Shown here one piece after another: positions 9,083 to 17,491 of a stretch of DNA of 64,000 nucleotides. The notes under the pieces are model-generated. The model did no database searches. It saw nothing but the letters and a program-made list of their open reading frames with translations, and was not told the origin of the DNA. Numbering within the stretch: the first letter of the stretch is position 1; every line of letters begins with the position of its first letter. The stretch lies in contig NZ_CAMLHC010000007.1 of the NCBI RefSeq assembly GCF_946479755.1, positions 239,707 through 303,706 of the forward strand. Direction: 5' to 3'. The DNA comes from an uncultured Chitinophaga sp. (GTDB lineage Bacteria; Bacteroidota; Bacteroidia; Chitinophagales; Chitinophagaceae). The position numbers and the translations under genes were made by a program.

Positions 9083-10177
9083 ATGAAACAACGGCTAATA
9101 AACATCCTCTTACTGTTGCTGGTTACGCCCGGTTTACTGCGGGCGCAACAGGCAGGAGAGTTGAAGTTGCTGGACTGGCAGCCCCGCAGCCAGCTGGTCA
9201 CTCATGTGACGCACATAGAAAAACCCAAATTTCCGGTGATAGACATTCACAACCACCTGGGCGACCTTGCGCAGACAAAACACTATCTGCAGGAAATGGA
9301 CAAAGCGGGCGTAGTGTCCTGCGTTAGCCTGGACGGATACTCCGCCAACAACCAGTACCTGGAGCACCTGAAAGCTTCACAGGCGGTGTCGAAAGAACGT
9401 TTCCTTGTCTTCTTCCGGCCCGATTACAGCCGGATCGATGAACCGGGATTTGGCGGGCAGGAAGCTGCCAGGCTGGAGAAGGCCGTGCAGCAGGGGATAC
9501 GGGGCGTAAAGATCGCGAAAGAGCTGGGACTTACCGTGAAGGATAAAAGCGGGAAAGTAGTGCCAGTGGACGATCCACGGTTAGATCCTTTCTGGGAAAA
9601 ATGCGGAGCGCTGGGAATACCGGTGCTGATGCATGTTTCCGATCCCAAAGCTTTTTTCACGCCGGTAGACAAATACAATGAGCGGTACGATGAACTGGGC
9701 GCGCATCCCGACTGGTCGTTTTATGGAGATCAGTTCCCAAAGAAAGATACCATCATCGAACAGCGTAACCGTGTGATAGCGCGGCATCCGAAAACCGTCT
9801 TTATCGGTGCGCATGTAGGCAATCTGCCGGAGGAACTCAATAGGGTAGGCGCATGGCTGGACCGGTATCCGAATTTTTATGTGGAGATATCGGCGCGGAT
9901 CAGCGAATTAGGGCGGCAGCCTTATACCTGCCGCGATTTCATGGTCAGGTACCAGGACAGGATATTGTTTGGTACCGATACGCCGTGTGACGCGGAAGCT
10001 TACCGGATCTATTACCGATTCCTCGAAACAAAGGATGAATATATCGATCCCGCGCCCAGTCACCATATGCAGGCGCGCTGGATGATCACCGGTATCTATC
10101 TGCCGGACAGCGTGCTGGAGAAGTTGTACAATAAAAATGCTACGAAATTGCTATCCATACGAAACATGAATCGATAA
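9083..10177 (+). CDS. Exported amidohydrolase family 2 protein
   Basis: 364 residues. Unlike the paralogue at 1920-3008 it starts with a clear signal peptide (LLLLLVTPGLLRAQ). The metal motif is VIDIHNH (His56, His58), followed by RGVKIAKELG, a metal-lysine-like strand, VLMHVSDP, FIGAHVGN and the FGTD aspartate. It should act in the periplasm or at the outer membrane. It is the last gene of the operon, nine bases after GH16, and a clear terminator begins 11 bases after its stop. The substrate is unknown; keeping an exported and a cytoplasmic member in one locus suggests a substituent or derivative of the glycan is handled on both sides of the membrane (inference). Confidence 0.8.
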   Translation: MKQRLINILLLLLVTPGLLRAQQAGELKLLDWQPRSQLVTHVTHIEKPKFPVIDIHNHLGDLAQTKHYLQEMDKAGVVSCVSLDGYSANNQYLEHLKASQAVSKERFLVFFRPDYSRIDEPGFGGQEAARLEKAVQQGIRGVKIAKELGLTVKDKSGKVVPVDDPRLDPFWEKCGALGIPVLMHVSDPKAFFTPVDKYNERYDELGAHPDWSFYGDQFPKKDTIIEQRNRVIARHPKTVFIGAHVGNLPEELNRVGAWLDRYPNFYVEISARISELGRQPYTCRDFMVRYQDRILFGTDTPCDAEAYRIYYRFLETKDEYIDPAPSHHMQARWMITGIYLPDSVLEKLYNKNATKLLSIRNMNR

Positions 10178-10188
10178 ACCAGCGCGAC

Positions 10189-10216
10189 GCCCGGATGTCT
10201 ATCCGGGCTTTTTTAT
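10189..10216 (+). terminator. Rho-independent terminator of the first glycan locus
   Basis: An 8-bp perfect stem (10189-10196 with 10201-10208), a 4-base loop and a T-rich tail from 10209. It ends the operon that runs to 10177. An in-frame ATG at 10195 lies inside the stem and cannot be the start of the next gene. Confidence 0.9.
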
Positions 10217-10368
10217 TCTTCATGCAGGTAAACTGTCAGTTCGTTCCCTCCGCCCCCCTGTTTGTTCAATTCTTTTGCGCAGGTTGTTGCCGTCAGATAC
10301 TTTTGTTCCGCCAACAGGATATTACACCGCCGTTATCCGGCGGGATGTCCGAAAAAGCCGTTAAACGT

Positions 10369-12210
10369 ATGCTTATGATCAACAAAAGCTTTATACCCCA
10401 TCTGCCCCGGCGTTCCGCCGGAATAAAACGGACACTTAGTCTGCTGACCGGTTTATGCTGGGCCGGCATCGTCTGCGGACAGCGTACAGCCACGCCGCCA
10501 GCTGCTGCTACGACTGCCGCAGGCCAGGTCCGGCCTTCTTTGTTGCAATCCGCAAAAGTTCCTCCCGGAGCTGTTGCATCCGAATTTGACAGCACCGGCG
10601 GTACTGCCTGGCTGTTGTACAGGAAGTCTTTTATGGACTGGGATCTTGTGAAGTATAATACAGCTACCTGGAAGAAGCTCCGGAAGAAAAGGCTGACGGC
10701 CGTGGCCCCACGGATGTCGCTGAACGCCAATGATTCGCTGATCGCTTTTTCTTTGCTGGGCAAGATCAAAATACTGGACGCTCAAAACCTGAAAACAACG
10801 CAGGTGCTGTGGGAGCGTACGCCGCAGAAACTGGTGGTGTTCGACCCTGCCACGCCTACGGTATTTGCCAGCGTGACCAGTAAGGTTATCATACAGCTCC
10901 GTGATCTGCGTAATGACAGTATCCTCACCCAGATCATCAAACACGATGCGCCCATACAGGCGCTGAGCTACAGCCCGGACGGCAAATACCTCTTCAGCCT
11001 CGATAAGAGAGGGAAGCTTTGCGTATGGTCTCCGGCAGACAAGACGCAGGTGGCTGAGGCGGAGCGTGTGGAAAATGTGTACTGGGATAACGAGGGAGCG
11101 CTCTACATCGTTGGGGGTGACAGTATCCCGCAGCCGGTGGCGCTGAAAGCCATGCAGACCGGTCGTCCTGCGTTTTATCCTTATAAAGTGCCTACCCGGG
11201 AGATTTTCCCCGCACCCATTATCGGGTATGCGCCGGAGGCCGGGTTTATCCTCGGAGCGGGCATCACGATCATTAGCCAGCCTTCCGGCAGCGGTCCGTA
11301 TTACCGGCCGTCGTTGTTCACCGCATCGGCCGCGCATGGTTTTAACGGCAGCCAGTGGCTGCTGGGCTTTTCCCTTAGCAGATACCTGGGAGAACACTGG
11401 TACGCGACAGCCGATCTCCAGTATAATATAGATGCGAAGAACTACTATTTCGGCATCGGGAAAAACGCAGACAAGGACAACAAACTAACGTATACCTCCA
11501 CTAATTTCTTTTTCAATGGCGGCATATACGCCCTGCTGGGAAAGCAGCTGGGATTGGGGCTGGTGTTCGATGTACGGCATAACAAGGGCATCCGGTTGGA
11601 GCATGATGAGGCCCCGCTGCCGATACCTGCAGAGAGCGGATTGACAGCAGGGATCGGGGCCGGGCTCAGACTGGATAGCAGGGATAATATCTTCCTGCCT
11701 TCCCGGGGCGCATTCCTTCAACTGGCTTATCTGCGGTATGGCCTGGCTGATGTAGGTGATTTTCCGCATCACCAGGTAAAAGGCGACCTTCGCAAATATT
11801 TCCCTTTGGGTAGCCGGCAGAGCGGCCGGGTACTGGCGGTACAGGGCGCTGCCGATCTTATTTTTGACGGCCAGGTACCGTTTTATATGTTGCCCTATTT
11901 TACGGCCGACAAAGCTTTCCGCGGTATATACCGGAACCTGTATCTTGACAACCAGGTGGCCTTCTTACAGGCGGAATACCGGTCTAACTTCAGCGCGGCA
12001 GATCCCAGGTATGGATATGTTATATTTGCTGGCGCCGCTGATGGTGCAACAGATTTTTTTAATGGCTACAAAGCTGATATCAAAGCGGTATACGGACTGG
12101 GATTCCGTCAGCAGCTGTATCCCAAACACCAGCTGTCACTGCGGCTGGATGCCGCCTGGACCAGCAAAGGCGACTTCGGTATCTTCGCCGGCCTGGGGAC
12201 CTCCTTTTAA
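10369..12210 (+). CDS. WD40-like repeat protein fused to an Omp85/surface-antigen-type beta-barrel
   Basis: About 613 residues from the ATG used. ATGs at 10345 and 10375 are also possible, and the frame stays open to 10195. A signal peptide follows (TLSLLTGLCWAGIVCGQ). The first half looks like a beta-propeller, with WD40-type strands such as ALSYSPDGKYLFSLDKRGKLCVW. The second half is an outer-membrane barrel: alternating hydrophobic strands, GAFLQLAYLRYG, YGLGFRQQLYPKHQLSLRLD and a terminal Phe (GLGTSF). The barrel resembles the bacterial surface antigen (D15/Omp85) C-terminal family. It is followed 26 bases later by the LytS kinase gene. Function is unknown; a propeller joined to a barrel suggests an outer-membrane scaffold or sensor. 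Confidence 0.65.
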   Translation: MLMINKSFIPHLPRRSAGIKRTLSLLTGLCWAGIVCGQRTATPPAAATTAAGQVRPSLLQSAKVPPGAVASEFDSTGGTAWLLYRKSFMDWDLVKYNTATWKKLRKKRLTAVAPRMSLNANDSLIAFSLLGKIKILDAQNLKTTQVLWERTPQKLVVFDPATPTVFASVTSKVIIQLRDLRNDSILTQIIKHDAPIQALSYSPDGKYLFSLDKRGKLCVWSPADKTQVAEAERVENVYWDNEGALYIVGGDSIPQPVALKAMQTGRPAFYPYKVPTREIFPAPIIGYAPEAGFILGAGITIISQPSGSGPYYRPSLFTASAAHGFNGSQWLLGFSLSRYLGEHWYATADLQYNIDAKNYYFGIGKNADKDNKLTYTSTNFFFNGGIYALLGKQLGLGLVFDVRHNKGIRLEHDEAPLPIPAESGLTAGIGAGLRLDSRDNIFLPSRGAFLQLAYLRYGLADVGDFPHHQVKGDLRKYFPLGSRQSGRVLAVQGAADLIFDGQVPFYMLPYFTADKAFRGIYRNLYLDNQVAFLQAEYRSNFSAADPRYGYVIFAGAADGATDFFNGYKADIKAVYGLGFRQQLYPKHQLSLRLDAAWTSKGDFGIFAGLGTSF

Positions 12211-12236
12211 TAACCATCTGAAAAACGAACAAGTCA

Positions 12237-13316
12237 ATGCAATGGACCCGCGGTAACTTTTCCATTCCCCGTAAATACAAGATAAGGTGGCTGGGCGTGC
12301 TGCTTTGTTATACCATCTTTGCAGCCCTGGTGTTCTGCATTATATTCCTGGTTGGAAGAGACGCGCTTTACAAAAACTACGGTCCGCCGTATTTCTGGGC
12401 TATCAACATTGTACATGGTATTGTCAAATGCACGATCATATACTATTTTTTGATTTACTGGATATTCCTGCCGGTCATTCAAACGAAAAGAATCACCTTA
12501 CGGGTCATCTTACCTAAACTGCTACAGCTGCTACTTTTTGCGGTGGTATTGACTTCCTACGAGTTTTATTGGACGTTTGGCATCAGGGGAGGGGTGGGCG
12601 ACCGTCAGCATCTTACCCGGTATGACTATAGTTTCTGGGAACTTTCTATCGGCATCATCATTCTCCTGATCAGCCTGATCGTCGCTATATTTATTGAATT
12701 GCGGGCCCGGTTGATCCGTTTGCGGGAGCTGGAGAAAGGAAAGCTGATGGCAGAGCTTTCCGCCATCAAATACCAGATCAATCCGCATTTTCTGTTTAAT
12801 TGTCTTAATTTCATTTATACGAAATCCGTCCGGCACAATGCAGAAGTGGCGCATGCCGTTAACCTGCTGTCGGAGATCATGCGGTACGCGCTGGAACAGA
12901 ATGACGATAAAGAAGGGACCGTGTTGCTGACGGCGGAAATGGAACACCTGAAAAATGTGATCGAGATCAACCAGATGCGTTTTAACCATAACCTGCAGAT
13001 CCGGTTCTCTGAAAAAATCGACAACCCGAATATCCGGATCCCGCCGCTGGTATTGATCACGTTGGTAGAAAACGCCTTTAAACACGGGGACCTGAATGAC
13101 GAACATAATCCCCTCGACATAAAAATCGAAGTAGCCGGGGAAAGATTGTGGTTCTATACCCAGAACAAAAAGAAGAAAAGCGTGAAAGAGTTGTCCAGTG
13201 GTATCGGCCTGGTGAACGTAAGGCAGCGGCTGCAGCTGGTGTATGGCGACAGGCATCGCTTCCAGACGATGGAAGACGAGCTGTATTACGTGGCCGAGTT
13301 AACGATAAATCCATAA
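12237..13316 (+). CDS. LytS-type sensor histidine kinase
   Basis: 359 residues. Four membrane helices occupy about residues 15-155 with no large periplasmic domain. They are followed by a short coiled coil (ELRARLIRLRELEKGKLMAEL) and the His_kinase domain with the phosphorylated His184 in INPHFLFN. The ATPase part has VPPLVLITLVENAFKHG-like residues (here RIPPLVLITLVENAFKHG) and the GIGLVNVRQRL G-box. The small membrane domain suggests sensing in or near the membrane. It is three bases from the response-regulator gene and forms a cognate pair with it. Confidence 0.93.
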   Translation: MQWTRGNFSIPRKYKIRWLGVLLCYTIFAALVFCIIFLVGRDALYKNYGPPYFWAINIVHGIVKCTIIYYFLIYWIFLPVIQTKRITLRVILPKLLQLLLFAVVLTSYEFYWTFGIRGGVGDRQHLTRYDYSFWELSIGIIILLISLIVAIFIELRARLIRLRELEKGKLMAELSAIKYQINPHFLFNCLNFIYTKSVRHNAEVAHAVNLLSEIMRYALEQNDDKEGTVLLTAEMEHLKNVIEINQMRFNHNLQIRFSEKIDNPNIRIPPLVLITLVENAFKHGDLNDEHNPLDIKIEVAGERLWFYTQNKKKKSVKELSSGIGLVNVRQRLQLVYGDRHRFQTMEDELYYVAELTINP

Positions 13317-13319
13317 AAG

Positions 13320-14027
13320 ATGATCCGGTGTATTATTGTAGATGATGAAACGCATGCCATTGAGCTGTTGTCCATGCATATAGAGCAGACCAGTTTCCTG
13401 GAACTGGTGGGCACCGCTACGAGCCCGGTGAAAGCGTTGCAGCTGGCTTTTGAACAAAAGGCCGATGTGGTTTTCCTGGATGTGCAAATGCCGGAGATGT
13501 CGGGGATTGAGTTTATCCAGTTGCTGAACGGAAGATGCAAGGTGATACTGGTGACTGCCTATAAAGACTATGCCATACAGGGTTTCGATCATGACGTGGT
13601 GGACTACCTGCTGAAGCCCGTTACCCTGCCCCGGTTCCTGAAGAGCACCCGTAAGCTGCTGGACCTGTGGGAGAATGCCAGCGGGCAGGGAGATGATTAT
13701 ATTTTCGTGAGTGCGGACGCTAAAGGAAAACTGCTGCGCATCAATATAGAAGATATCGTTTACGTGGAAGCACAAAAACAGTATGTCTGTTTTTTTACGC
13801 GGGAAGGGAAGAAACACCTTTCCCGTTTACCGCTGAAGGAACTGGAAGCACGCCTGCCGGCGGGCAAATTCATCCGGGTACATAAGTCTTTTGTGGTGGC
13901 AACTCGGTATATCACCATGATCCACTCCAATGTGGTGTATATGGCGCATACGACGGCGGTGATCCCGATAGGTGCCAGCTACAGGGAGTTTTTTATGAAC
14001 AGGATGAAGGATAAGATTATTACCTGA
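13320..14027 (+). CDS. LytTR-family response regulator
   Basis: 235 residues. The receiver domain has the acidic pair in IIVDDE, the phospho-acceptor Asp54 (VVFLDVQMPEMSG), the Thr/Ala switch region (VTAYKDYAIQGF) and the conserved LKPV lysine. A linker leads to a LytTR DNA-binding domain (IEDIVYVEAQKQYV ... FIRVHKSFVVATRYI). Such regulators bind direct repeats upstream of target promoters. It is paired with the LytS kinase just upstream; the target may be the barrel protein of the same operon. Confidence 0.93.
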   Translation: MIRCIIVDDETHAIELLSMHIEQTSFLELVGTATSPVKALQLAFEQKADVVFLDVQMPEMSGIEFIQLLNGRCKVILVTAYKDYAIQGFDHDVVDYLLKPVTLPRFLKSTRKLLDLWENASGQGDDYIFVSADAKGKLLRINIEDIVYVEAQKQYVCFFTREGKKHLSRLPLKELEARLPAGKFIRVHKSFVVATRYITMIHSNVVYMAHTTAVIPIGASYREFFMNRMKDKIIT

Positions 14028-14069
14028 ACGTATAGCCATACTCCTGTGAAGGAAGTATGGCTATACGTT
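14027..14069 (+). terminator. Hairpin between convergent genes
   Basis: A perfect 16-bp inverted repeat (14027-14042 with 14054-14069, loop 11) overlaps the stop of the LytTR gene and the stop of the convergent glycosidase. Bases after it on the + strand are T-rich (ttatttta), so it best ends the + strand operon; it may also shield the end of the minus-strand mRNA. Confidence 0.75.
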
Positions 14070-16323
14070 ATTTTACGATCTCCACCATACATGCACCTCT
14101 TGCAGCCAACGTATAATGCACTTTCACTGTTCCGTTTTTGTATGCCGACAGCAGCTTTCTGTCGCCGGTATCGGTTATATATACTTTGCCGGTGGCGGGC
14201 AGGCCGTAGTCGCGGGTACGGATACTGAGCTGTACCGGTTGTGGTGTATCGCTGATACTCGCTACGGCGATGCCTAAAGCACCGGAGGGAGCTTTCCAGG
14301 CGCCGGTGTATAACAAGGCGACCTGTTGCTGCTGCCGCTTTACCCTGTCCTGGTGCTGGCCGGTATAGATGGAAAGCCTCGATACTGCGATTGTTTTCTC
14401 CGGGATGGTCATCTGCGGCGGCCGCATAAACCGGCCATAGAGCAGGTATGGTAGATGTTTGTACCTCAGTTGCGCCAGATCAGTCAGGTAGGCAATTTCC
14501 TTTTTCTTACTCACCGCCAGTGTTTCGTGATAGTTGGCGATTGTGGGCTGCATACCCCATACAAAGGCGCGTGCCTGCTCCATCAGGAATTGTTCATCAA
14601 ATTCTGCTGCCAGCGGTTGCTCTGCGTCGGGCGGTGCGTATGCAGCAGGCCATAACTCGTCATAGGGCGGTGTTACGAGAGAGGCGTAACTGCCGAAAGT
14701 AACGGCATAGTCGTGATAAACCGCCTGGAAGAGGGGAATGGTAACGGCTCCGGATATGCCTGCATAACGTTCCTTGCTGACCTGCAGCGTGAGGAAGGCA
14801 TCCAGGTAGGGAAGCCAGGATTCCCCGCAGCCTTCACCCGCCAGTATGGTATTGTTTTTTACCCTGTCGCTCCGGCGGATCATATCGGTCAGCATCCCGA
14901 AATGGTGTACCCAGTAATTGCCACCGCCGGTGGTATGGCCGTGGGACTTGTCATAGCACCGGTGGTGCAGGCAGGCCTGGTCCATATAGATGCCGCCGGT
15001 ATGGTAGTCGTTGATGGCTTTGCCGGCGAGCCCGGCATATTTGTTTTTCCAGCTGGTGGCCAGGCACATAGGCGTAAGCGAGTGTTGGGTAAAGATATTA
15101 TACACATGTGCTGCCGTTTGGCCTGCCTTGTCTTTCACGGCGTTGTGCAGCGCGTTTTCTTTTTCAAAACTGGCCGTATGGGTGCCCCACTGAAACGCAT
15201 TCATGTATACCAGCGCATTTACACCCTGGCGTCGGGCGCTGTCGATGGCCGATTGAAAAGAGCTGTCTCCTTCCCTGGGAGGAAAATAATCAGGAAAACC
15301 ATCATCATAGGCGGCGGCATGCCACCAGTGCCATAGTACATTCACCGGCAACCCTGTCCTTTTTTTCAGGTCGATGGCCGGCGTGAGCACATGGTCTGAT
15401 CTGCCGCGGTTCCATACCCAAAGCGCCGTACGGGCGGCACCGCTTTCTCTGGCATGTTTACGGAAACGGCTGTCCCGGCACCACGGCTGATGAACGGCCC
15501 AGTCGCGGTAGATCGTGGCAGCCGACAACCAGTCGCCTTTGAAAGCGCCTATAATGGCGTTATACGGTAACGTATAAACGCTATCGCCGGCAGTTGTAAC
15601 GGGATAGTTCTCCATCTGATAGGTGAAATGCCGGCTGCTGTCAGGCGTGAAGGTGAATGTTTTCGTATAGCTGGCCGTATCATTACAGGCTGCGTAAAAC
15701 CCGTGGGTACTGGGATTATATAACGACAGCATCTGGAGCGACAACAGCCCGGGGTAGTGCCATGTATAACGCTGCCCGGAAGTGCGGGGCGATGTATGTA
15801 ATTCCCCCAACCATACCGGCACAGCGAGTTCTTCGTCTTTCATGTCCTGTAAACCGCTGATACGCGGAAAAATGATCTTCTCCGCTCGCTGGCTGCTGAG
15901 GCCGGACAGTGCCAGGTGCCAGCTGGTGAATGACTGTTCTCCCTGTAGCTGTACGGTCACTTTGACTGTCAGTGAGGGCGTTAAGCCGGGAAACCGGCTC
16001 CACTCCAGGACCAACGTATGTACGTCGGGCCTGGAGGCGTGGAATGTTCCGGCCTGGGGTAGGTTTATCTTTCGGACGGCGCCTGCTTCTTCCAGTTCCA
16101 GTTCCCAGAGAGCGCCGCGCTCCGCATTTTTTCGGTCCAGGAATTCCAGGGAAGCATTACGGTCGTAGAAGGACAACAGCGCACCGGTGCCAGCGTCAAA
16201 GGTGAGTTTCACCGACCGGTTCTGCAATACCAGGTTACCGGGAGTTCCGGACGCCGTGGCAGTAAGGAACCAGAGTGCTATTGTCAGCGGCAGCACGTAC
16301 CATGGTTTGTTTTTTATCGTCAT
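14068..16323 (-). CDS. Secreted DUF6259-like putative glycoside hydrolase
   Basis: 751 residues with a signal peptide (TIALWFLTATASG). An N-terminal beta-sandwich of about 280 residues (LVLQNRSVKLTFDAGTGALLSFYDR) precedes a TIM-barrel-like region with VNVLWHWWHAAAYDDGFPDYFPP, a GGIYMDQACLHHRCYD strand and AGEGCGESWLPYLD, then a C-terminal beta domain. This layout matches the large glycosidase-like family called DUF6259 and resembles GH36/GH101-type folds, with the Asp in YMDQ and the Glu in GEGCGE as candidate catalytic acids (inference). It is the last gene of the minus-strand utilisation locus, three bases after a DUF4855-like lipoprotein. Confidence 0.6.
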   Translation of the reverse strand: MTIKNKPWYVLPLTIALWFLTATASGTPGNLVLQNRSVKLTFDAGTGALLSFYDRNASLEFLDRKNAERGALWELELEEAGAVRKINLPQAGTFHASRPDVHTLVLEWSRFPGLTPSLTVKVTVQLQGEQSFTSWHLALSGLSSQRAEKIIFPRISGLQDMKDEELAVPVWLGELHTSPRTSGQRYTWHYPGLLSLQMLSLYNPSTHGFYAACNDTASYTKTFTFTPDSSRHFTYQMENYPVTTAGDSVYTLPYNAIIGAFKGDWLSAATIYRDWAVHQPWCRDSRFRKHARESGAARTALWVWNRGRSDHVLTPAIDLKKRTGLPVNVLWHWWHAAAYDDGFPDYFPPREGDSSFQSAIDSARRQGVNALVYMNAFQWGTHTASFEKENALHNAVKDKAGQTAAHVYNIFTQHSLTPMCLATSWKNKYAGLAGKAINDYHTGGIYMDQACLHHRCYDKSHGHTTGGGNYWVHHFGMLTDMIRRSDRVKNNTILAGEGCGESWLPYLDAFLTLQVSKERYAGISGAVTIPLFQAVYHDYAVTFGSYASLVTPPYDELWPAAYAPPDAEQPLAAEFDEQFLMEQARAFVWGMQPTIANYHETLAVSKKKEIAYLTDLAQLRYKHLPYLLYGRFMRPPQMTIPEKTIAVSRLSIYTGQHQDRVKRQQQQVALLYTGAWKAPSGALGIAVASISDTPQPVQLSIRTRDYGLPATGKVYITDTGDRKLLSAYKNGTVKVHYTLAARGACMVEIVK

Positions 16324-16326
16324 CGG

Positions 16327-17457
16327 TTACTTTTCCATATAGGCAGGTGCTGTTTCTTTCTGCCGTTTGACAATGATCTCACATAAACGTTTATATAAAT
16401 CCCTATCGGCCGTATTCGATGACTGAGATAATTTCAGTATCGTGTTCTCTGACTGATAGTATGCCAGCTTCATGGTTTCATATACCTTGTTTTGCTGGAA
16501 TACTTCGAGGTAGTCGTACAGCTTTTGCCCTTTGCCACCCAGTACTCTTTCATCAAACTCCACTTCGAGGTTGATATGATGTTTGCGGGCTTCATCGCAG
16601 GCTTCCTGGAGGCGGGCGTAGGGTACGTCGTCACTGAAAAAGTAGTTGGGCTGCAGGTATACGTCGCTGAAGCCGTAAGGCTTATAGTTGTCATAGCCCG
16701 GAGATTTCCACCAGGGTATCCAGGGGAAAGTGCTCTTGCCTTTTTTCAGATAGTCGCCAATGGATGCAATGATCGGTGCGGTGTTTTCTACTTCTTCCGC
16801 TATCCAGTAAAACCCTTCCAGCTCAATGTTGGGGTAGGCGGCAGCGGTGAATTTTTCTTTTACCTGGTCAATGAACCACTTACAGGCGGTGATCCTGTCG
16901 GCGTCTTTAGAGAAATCGAGCATTTTGCCATCTATTGCTCCCCATTGCGTGGCTGCTTTCATCGGCTCGGGAATGCCAACGATGACTTTTCTTTTACGGG
17001 AGGGGTTGCCTGCTTTAACGACAACGTCTGCGATACAATCGTTCAGGGCAGAGAAAGCATAACCTTTTCTGAAGTACTTAATGATCAGCTGTTCCCAGTG
17101 TTCTTTCAGGGCGGGCTCCGGAGCGTGTCCGGTCGTATAGGCATGCCCGTTGCCATCTTTTAGTTCGAGAAACAGGAAGCCGTCGAACATCCAGTCCAAG
17201 GCGCCGTTATTTTCATAGGTTACGTAAGGATGAAAAGCCTCTTTTGTCCATGCCTGCGGGCCATCGGCGCCGCCGCCATAGATCAGCACCAGGTCACGGA
17301 CTGCTGTTTTGCGGACATCGCCGCCATCCACCGGCGGGGTGACCGTGCTGTCTTTTTTTTCATTGCCATCGTAATCGGGATACATATATTTTTTGCTGCA
17401 CGACGTGGTGGGTACTGCCAGCAGCATCAACATCCAAAGGAAAACGTTCCTCATCAT
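16327..17457 (-). CDS. DUF4855-like lipoprotein (copy 2)
   Basis: 376 residues. The lipobox-like PTTSC puts the lipidated Cys at 20. The rest matches the family known as DUF4855: RDLVLIYGGG, MFDGFLFLEL, VIVGIPEP, WIPWWKSPGY and YLQPNYFF. I see a barrel-like order of short hydrophobic strands, with conserved Glu221 (GFYWIAE) and Glu298/Glu300 (INLEVEF) at strand ends, which would suit a glycosidase-type acid pair; that is inference, since no activity is known to me. The gene is a close paralogue of 17492-18661 and sits between it and the large glycosidase. Confidence 0.7.
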   Translation of the reverse strand: MMRNVFLWMLMLLAVPTTSCSKKYMYPDYDGNEKKDSTVTPPVDGGDVRKTAVRDLVLIYGGGADGPQAWTKEAFHPYVTYENNGALDWMFDGFLFLELKDGNGHAYTTGHAPEPALKEHWEQLIIKYFRKGYAFSALNDCIADVVVKAGNPSRKRKVIVGIPEPMKAATQWGAIDGKMLDFSKDADRITACKWFIDQVKEKFTAAAYPNIELEGFYWIAEEVENTAPIIASIGDYLKKGKSTFPWIPWWKSPGYDNYKPYGFSDVYLQPNYFFSDDVPYARLQEACDEARKHHINLEVEFDERVLGGKGQKLYDYLEVFQQNKVYETMKLAYYQSENTILKLSQSSNTADRDLYKRLCEIIVKRQKETAPAYMEK

Positions 17458-17491
17458 AATCAGTCAGTTTTATACAATTGAGTTTAAGAAT

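Noticed and set aside
10195..10344. Upstream extension of the propeller/barrel gene
   Set aside because: Its ATG is inside the stem of the preceding terminator, and the extra residues are not signal-peptide-like.
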